From Rossellomorea aquimaris (GTDB taxonomy: Bacteria > Bacillota > Bacilli > Bacillales > Bacillaceae_B), in NCBI RefSeq assembly GCF_020172085.1, contig NZ_JAIVAT010000003.1, positions 1,178,001-1,242,000 on the forward strand: 64,000 nucleotides of DNA. The letters are read 5' to 3'. A program made the position numbers and the translations under genes. Positions 59,837-64,000 of this stretch are shown piece by piece (position 1 is the first letter of the stretch; every line of letters starts with the position of its first letter). Below the pieces are notes generated by a model. It did no database searches. It was not told where the DNA came from and was given only the letters and a program-made list of their open reading frames with translations.

Positions 59837-60601
59837 CTAGCTCTCCCTCCACTTTATTTTAATCAACTTCCATTTGCCGTCTTCATAATACCAATAGGAT
59901 GTGGCCGTTCCGATACCATCCGCATGGTAGGCTCCGCTAATTTGCTGGTAACCCTTCAAGCCTTTCCCTGATTTACCGAAGATCCGGGCTGGTTCGAAAA
60001 AGGCATATGGACCAACCATTAATTCCATTGGTTCATTTAATTTGCCTTCTGTGTAAATGCCTAATCTTTCATAATCCTCTTTACGGTCACTTAAGTCTAT
60101 CGTGTAAGATTGATTTGTGTCTACAAACGTAATGGATGCCTTGTACTGATCCTCAAACTGGGCTGTAATCGTAAGGGGATCTGGTAAGCCTATATCAACC
60201 AGTTTATTGTCTGCCAATGTATGGAGAGACATGGAGTAAAGTCCACCGCTTCCTCCCGTTGCTGAAGAATACAGCATATCTTTAATACCATCATGATTTA
60301 AATCAACGAATTGAATTTTTGGTTCGTAGCCGCCCTCATAGTCAATCCGGATGTCACTTCCTTTGGACGTTTTGATGTCTGCCCAGATTTGTTTAAGGAA
60401 CAAGGCGTCAGGAGAAAACGGAATCGCCTTGAGTGTGATTGTGTCCTTTTTACCATCGCCTGTTACATCCTTCTTATATACCGCTACGGTCATTTCATTC
60501 ACCGGCTGATTTTCAGGGGGTTCGGCTGAAAAGTTCCCAGCAATGGCGTGGAGCGACATAACAAAGAAAGCACCGAATGCAAATAGTAATTCTTTTCTCA
60601 T
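59837..60601 (-). CDS. Secreted protein with calcium-binding-like DxDxxG repeats
   Basis: A 254-residue exported protein. The signal peptide (about 1-22) ends near AIAGN. Two acidic motifs, DVTGDGKKDTI and DLNHDGIKDML, are of the VCBS/FG-GAP-like type and probably bind Ca2+. The C-terminal part ends YWYYEDGKWKLIKIKWRE. Function unknown; related proteins of this size occur in Bacillus. AAGGAGAG precedes the ATG. It is upstream of the Staygreen gene on the same strand and may be cotranscribed with it. Confidence 0.7.
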   Translation of the reverse strand: MRKELLFAFGAFFVMSLHAIAGNFSAEPPENQPVNEMTVAVYKKDVTGDGKKDTITLKAIPFSPDALFLKQIWADIKTSKGSDIRIDYEGGYEPKIQFVDLNHDGIKDMLYSSATGGSGGLYSMSLHTLADNKLVDIGLPDPLTITAQFEDQYKASITFVDTNQSYTIDLSDRKEDYERLGIYTEGKLNEPMELMVGPYAFFEPARIFGKSGKGLKGYQQISGAYHADGIGTATSYWYYEDGKWKLIKIKWRES

Positions 60602-60726
60602 GATTCTCTCTCCTTGTTTGAAAATGATTCAATAGTATTCTCACCAGAAAAGGAAATTCTATGTAATCATCCCTATATAATTTTTCAAGTAATTCCGTAG
60701 CAAAGCATTTTTAAGGAATGTATAAA

Positions 60727-60751
60727 AGGACCAACCTGATAGGCTGGTCCC
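60727..60751 (-). terminator. Terminator of alsT
   Basis: GGACCAACC and GGCTGGTCC pair with a 5-nt loop just beyond the alsT stop, with TTTTATA following on the minus strand. Confidence 0.7.
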
Positions 60752-60759
60752 TTCTTTCT

Positions 60760-62181
60760 TTATTGTTTTCTAGTTTCAGGTTTAGCTTCCCAGCTTTCGA
60801 TTCCTTTCAATCCATCGATCGTGTTTGAATAGAAAACGGGATCTTTCCCCTGCCTTTTTTGTTCTCTGTAATCCTTTAATGCTGCCAATGCAATCTTGGC
60901 AAGTAACGTAATCGCTATAAGGTTGATGATCGCCATCAGACCCATGAATAGATCTGCCAGGCTCCATACGATATCAAGCTTTACAACCGCTCCGAATATC
61001 ACCATTCCTAGAACGGCAATACGGTAAATGAACAGGGATACCGGACTGTATTTTATAAACTCGATATTTGTTTCCCCATAATAATAGTTTCCGATGATCG
61101 AACTGAAAGCGAACAAGAATATGGCGACAGCGACAAAGGTGTCAGCCCAAGATCCCACATGGAAGCTCAATGCTGCCTGAGTCAATTGAATTCCGTCAAT
61201 TCCACTCGTATATTGATCGGATAAAATGATCATGAAGGCTGTTGCCGTACAGATCAGTAACGTATCGGTGAAAACGCCGAGTGTTTGAATAAGACCCTGT
61301 TTAACCGGGTGTGTAACACCAGCGGATGCAGCTGCGTTCGGTGCACTACCCATACCGGCTTCATTCGAGAATAAACCACGTTTGATCCCCATCATGATGG
61401 CTGCTCCGACTCCGCCGCTTGCTACTTCCCGGATACCGAATGCATTCTCAAAAATGACGACGAACATATTAGGAAGCATCGTAATATTCGTGATGAGAAT
61501 GTAGAATGCAAGAATCAGATAAAGGACCGCCATGATCGGTACCACGATCTGAGTGACACTGGCGATACGTTTGACGCCACCGAATACGACTAGGGCTGTC
61601 AATGCAGCTAGAATGATCCCTACAGTCAGTCGATTGAATGAGTATGCTTCTTCCATAGCAAGTGAGATGGTATTGGATTGTACTGAATTAAAGACAAGAC
61701 CAAAACAGAAAGTGATGATGACGGCGAAAAGGATTCCCATCCAACGGGCATTTAATCCTTTTTCCATGTAATAAGCGGGGCCACCGCGATATCCATCTTC
61801 ACCGTCTTTCACTTTGTAGATTTGAGCAAGAGTACTTTCTACGAAGCTTGTTGCTCCGCCAAGTAAAGCGATGAGCCACATCCAGAATACTGCGCCTGGC
61901 CCTCCGCCTGCAATCGCAGTTGCTACTCCTGCAAGGTTACCGGTACCTACACGTGAAGCCGTACTGATTGTGAAAGCTTGGAAAGAAGAAATGCCCCGCT
62001 TTCCCTCAGCAGAAATCGTCGTTTTATCTGTTAATAATCTGCCCATTTCACCTAAATAACGGAATTGAGCAAACCTTGTGCGTAATGAAAAGTATAATCC
62101 TAGTCCGATCAATGCAACGATGAGTATGTAAGACCACATATAATCATTCAGGATACCTACTATACTTGTTAATAAATCCAT
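60760..62181 (-). CDS. alsT: Sodium:alanine/glycine (glutamine) symporter AlsT
   Basis: A 473-residue AGCS-family membrane symporter with about 10-11 helices. The N-terminal LRTRFAQFRYLGEMGRLL, FQAFTISTASRVGTGNLAGVATAI and GGPAYYMEKGL, then GLFSNEAGMGSAPNAAA, are family signatures including the Na+/substrate-binding TGNLAGV region. GGGGGGAA precedes the ATG. In B. subtilis alsT follows parC, as here. Strong inverted repeats lie upstream. Substrate within Ala/Gly/Gln is not decided by sequence. Confidence 0.92.
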   Translation of the reverse strand: MDLLTSIVGILNDYMWSYILIVALIGLGLYFSLRTRFAQFRYLGEMGRLLTDKTTISAEGKRGISSFQAFTISTASRVGTGNLAGVATAIAGGGPGAVFWMWLIALLGGATSFVESTLAQIYKVKDGEDGYRGGPAYYMEKGLNARWMGILFAVIITFCFGLVFNSVQSNTISLAMEEAYSFNRLTVGIILAALTALVVFGGVKRIASVTQIVVPIMAVLYLILAFYILITNITMLPNMFVVIFENAFGIREVASGGVGAAIMMGIKRGLFSNEAGMGSAPNAAASAGVTHPVKQGLIQTLGVFTDTLLICTATAFMIILSDQYTSGIDGIQLTQAALSFHVGSWADTFVAVAIFLFAFSSIIGNYYYGETNIEFIKYSPVSLFIYRIAVLGMVIFGAVVKLDIVWSLADLFMGLMAIINLIAITLLAKIALAALKDYREQKRQGKDPVFYSNTIDGLKGIESWEAKPETRKQ

Positions 62182-62319
62182 TAATGTTCCCCCCAGTTGT
62201 TAAAGTTTATGACAAAAATTGTATGAACCTATGTATGTTTACCCATTCTGACACTGTTATAATCTATCAAAAATAAGATCTTCCATCAACTGAAAAATTC
62301 ATATTGTTGAAAGAATATT

Positions 62320-62358
62320 AATTGTTGTACAATATCATTCCGTTATTGTACAACAATT
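62320..62358. repeat. 15-bp perfect inverted repeat upstream of alsT
   Basis: AATTGTTGTACAATA (62320-62334) and TATTGTACAACAATT (62344-62358) are perfectly complementary with a 9-base spacer. It lies about 140-180 bases upstream of the alsT start. Each arm itself includes TTGTACAA. It has no T-run, and the parC terminator is a separate hairpin at 62405-62437. An operator or an RNA leader hairpin of alsT is possible. Confidence 0.6.
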
Positions 62359-62360
62359 AC

Positions 62361-62387
62361 GAATGAATATGCACGATATATTCATTC
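62361..62387. repeat. Second inverted repeat between alsT and parC
   Basis: GAATGAATAT (62361-62370) and ATATTCATTC (62378-62387) are perfectly complementary around a 7-base spacer, only 2 bases from the 15-bp repeat. The half site GAATGA..TCATTC recalls the B. subtilis FadR operator, although spacing differs. Possibly part of alsT control. Confidence 0.45.
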
Positions 62388-62404
62388 GAGGAATGTTGAA
62401 ATAG

Positions 62405-62437
62405 AAAAAACGACCAGAAAATATCCTGGTCGTTTTT
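62405..62437 (-). terminator. Terminator of parC
   Basis: AAAACGACCAG and CTGGTCGTTTT form a strong stem with a T-run on either strand, directly after the minus-strand parC stop. Confidence 0.85.
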
Positions 62438-62445
62438 TTGGAAAG

Positions 62446-64000
62446 CTATTCTTTTGTATCAGGTACTGGAGACTCTGCCCATGTTTCACATACTGAACCG
62501 CTATCCCCTTCATCGATGACGAAGGATCCATTTGAGTAGCGGTCATTTGGCCTAAGGTCTGAGACAATTACCTCTTCTGACTTGCCTTTTGTCGTAATCA
62601 GTCCCACTTTGTCCGGGTCTTTTACAACTTCTATGCTGACTACCCGATGGGGATTGGATTTTAATTCCCTCAGCATGATGACTCCGCGTTTGGCACGGGA
62701 TGTCTTCTCGAATTCCGCTAACTTCATTTTCTTCACGGCACCCCGTTGGGTAGCTAAGAATATGAAATCCTTTGCCGGTTCTTTCACGATCTTGCCGGAT
62801 ACAACAAAATCGTCTTCCTTTAGGTTGATCCCTTTCACGCCTGCTGCCCTTGGGCCCACAATGTTTACATCTTCTTCTGAGAACCAAAGTCCGTAGCTTA
62901 AATGTGTGGCGATGAATACATCGTGTGTTCCATCTGTTAAGTGAACATCCACCAGCTCATCTTCACCTTTTAGATTGATTCCCACAAGTGGGCGTGAGTA
63001 TCGTTGTGCTTTGTATTGAGGAAGCTCGGACCGCTTGATCATCCCGTTTTTCGTCACAAAGAGTAAATAATGTGCCGGATCAAACTCCTTGATCGGAATG
63101 GCTTTAAGCACTTGTTCATCCCGGTCGATCGGTACGATGTTCCCCACATGCTGACCAAGATCCTTCCAACGGATATCAGGAAGCTCATGGACCGGACAAT
63201 AGATGTAGTTCCCTTTGTTTGTAAAGACAAGAAGGACATCTGTTGTGTTCATCTCGAATTGTCCAAGCAGCCTGTCTGTTTCTTTCATGGCGAGATCCTG
63301 GCCATTTGAGGCAGAATAAGAACGAAGGCTTGTCCGTTTCATGTATCCATCACGGGTAACGGTTACCATCACATCTTCACTGGCAATCAGAACTTCCAGG
63401 TTAATCTTTATTTCTTCGATTTTATCTTCAATGCGGGTTCGTCTCTCATCAGCGAATTGCTTTTTGATCGCTTTTAATTCTTTCTTGATGACACTGTAAA
63501 GCTTGCTTTCGCTTTCTAAAATCGCCGTCAATTCTGCAATCGTTTTCGCTAATTCTTCACCTTCGGCCTCGAGTGCTGTGATATCCGTATTAGTTAATCG
63601 GTATAGCTGTAAGCTGACGATCGCTTCTGACTGGGCTTCGGTGAATTGAAATTTCTGAATGAGATTGTCTTTAGCATCGCGCTTATCTTTTGAAGCACGG
63701 ATAGTAGCAATCACCTGATCTAAAATGGAAAGTGCTTTAATCAAGCCATCAACGATATGCTGTCGATCCTTCGCTTTATTCAAGTCGTGTTTTGTCCTGT
63801 TGGTTACCACTTCTTTTTGGTGCTCGATGTAGGCATCCAATAGTTCCCGGAGCCCCATCAGTTTAGGGCGACGGTTATGTATAGCGACCATATTGAAGTT
63901 GTAGGCGATCTGAAGGTCACTATTTTTGTATAAATAGTTTAACACGCCGTTTGCATCCGCATCCTTCTTTAACTCAATGACGATACGCATTCCATCACGA
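62446..64000 (-). CDS. parC: DNA topoisomerase IV subunit A (ParC), C-terminal part (5' end outside window)
   Basis: Decatenates daughter chromosomes with ParE. About 517 residues are visible; the frame is open through the window edge (RDGMRIVIELKKD), so the catalytic Tyr and N-terminal breakage-reunion core lie outside. Visible are the coiled-coil tower (HQKEVVTNRTKHDLNKAKDR), SLQLYRLTNTDITAL, and a beta-pinwheel C-terminal domain with repeated blades such as DRLLGQFEMNTTDVLLVFTNKGNYIYCPVHELPDIRWKDLGQH. The wording follows B. subtilis ParC rather than GyrA. ParE would be expected just upstream beyond the window. Confidence 0.95.
   Translation of the reverse strand, partial: RDGMRIVIELKKDADANGVLNYLYKNSDLQIAYNFNMVAIHNRRPKLMGLRELLDAYIEHQKEVVTNRTKHDLNKAKDRQHIVDGLIKALSILDQVIATIRASKDKRDAKDNLIQKFQFTEAQSEAIVSLQLYRLTNTDITALEAEGEELAKTIAELTAILESESKLYSVIKKELKAIKKQFADERRTRIEDKIEEIKINLEVLIASEDVMVTVTRDGYMKRTSLRSYSASNGQDLAMKETDRLLGQFEMNTTDVLLVFTNKGNYIYCPVHELPDIRWKDLGQHVGNIVPIDRDEQVLKAIPIKEFDPAHYLLFVTKNGMIKRSELPQYKAQRYSRPLVGINLKGEDELVDVHLTDGTHDVFIATHLSYGLWFSEEDVNIVGPRAAGVKGINLKEDDFVVSGKIVKEPAKDFIFLATQRGAVKKMKLAEFEKTSRAKRGVIMLRELKSNPHRVVSIEVVKDPDKVGLITTKGKSEEVIVSDLRPNDRYSNGSFVIDEGDSGSVCETWAESPVPDTKE

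Overview
The window reads as chromosomal DNA of an aerobic, low-to-moderate-GC Bacillaceae species (Bacillus/Rossellomorea-like). Supporting signs are strong AAGGAGG ribosome sites with many TTG/GTG starts, several Bacillus-type riboswitches (TPP, S-box, guanine), and close relatives of B. subtilis DesK/DesR, YkoEDC, TenA/TenI, TcyP, Xpt/PbuX, ParC and AlsT. I saw no tRNA, rRNA, CRISPR array, transposase or phage gene.

Layout. 0-13.4 kb holds housekeeping and conserved hypothetical genes: the end of ppiB, a promoter-plus-terminator ncRNA that may be 6S RNA, HAD phosphatases, a Suv3-like helicase, a DsbA-family oxidoreductase, a CAP-domain protein, a long-form S-adenosylmethionine decarboxylase, a rhodanese with an operator-like promoter, and exonuclease III. 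13.6-15.7 kb holds a small ribbon-helix-helix protein and desKR. 16.0-24.9 kb is an eleven-gene thiamine operon behind a TPP riboswitch: tenA, the ykoEDC ECF transporter, tenI, thiO, thiS, thiG, thiF, thiD, thiE. A cystine symporter follows.

26.5-37.9 kb is the most distinctive region: a 13-gene acyl-CoA catabolic cluster with its own TetR regulator and two near-identical palindromic operators, one ahead of each half. It contains an acyl-CoA synthetase, three SDRs, an ACAD10/11-type acyl-CoA dehydrogenase, a separate APH-type kinase, a second dehydrogenase, an enoyl-CoA hydratase, a quinone oxidoreductase-like enzyme, a thioesterase and a two-protein MaoC hydratase. The kinase plus ACAD10/11-type dehydrogenase plus synthetase plus SDR combination matches the logic of 4-hydroxyacyl-CoA degradation through a phosphorylated intermediate, as in Pseudomonas Lva and mammalian ACAD10/11. 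I propose this as the system worth testing.

38.0-46.0 kb is an assimilatory sulfate reduction and siroheme operon behind an S-box: yezD, cysH, cysP, sat, cysC, a ferredoxin-type sulfite reductase, a DUF3906 gene, sumT, sirB, sirC. 46.1-48.2 kb is the guanine-riboswitch xpt-pbuX operon, followed by a lone acyl-CoA synthetase.

50-60.6 kb is looser and looks accessory: long gaps, small or broken reading frames, a LysM protein, a class B PBP without PASTA domains, a secreted lipase, a Cys-rich protein, a YkuK-family protein, a glycosyltransferase, a Staygreen homologue and a secreted Asp/Gly-repeat protein. The window ends on the minus strand with parC (partial) and alsT, an order also found in B. 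subtilis, with two strong inverted repeats between them.
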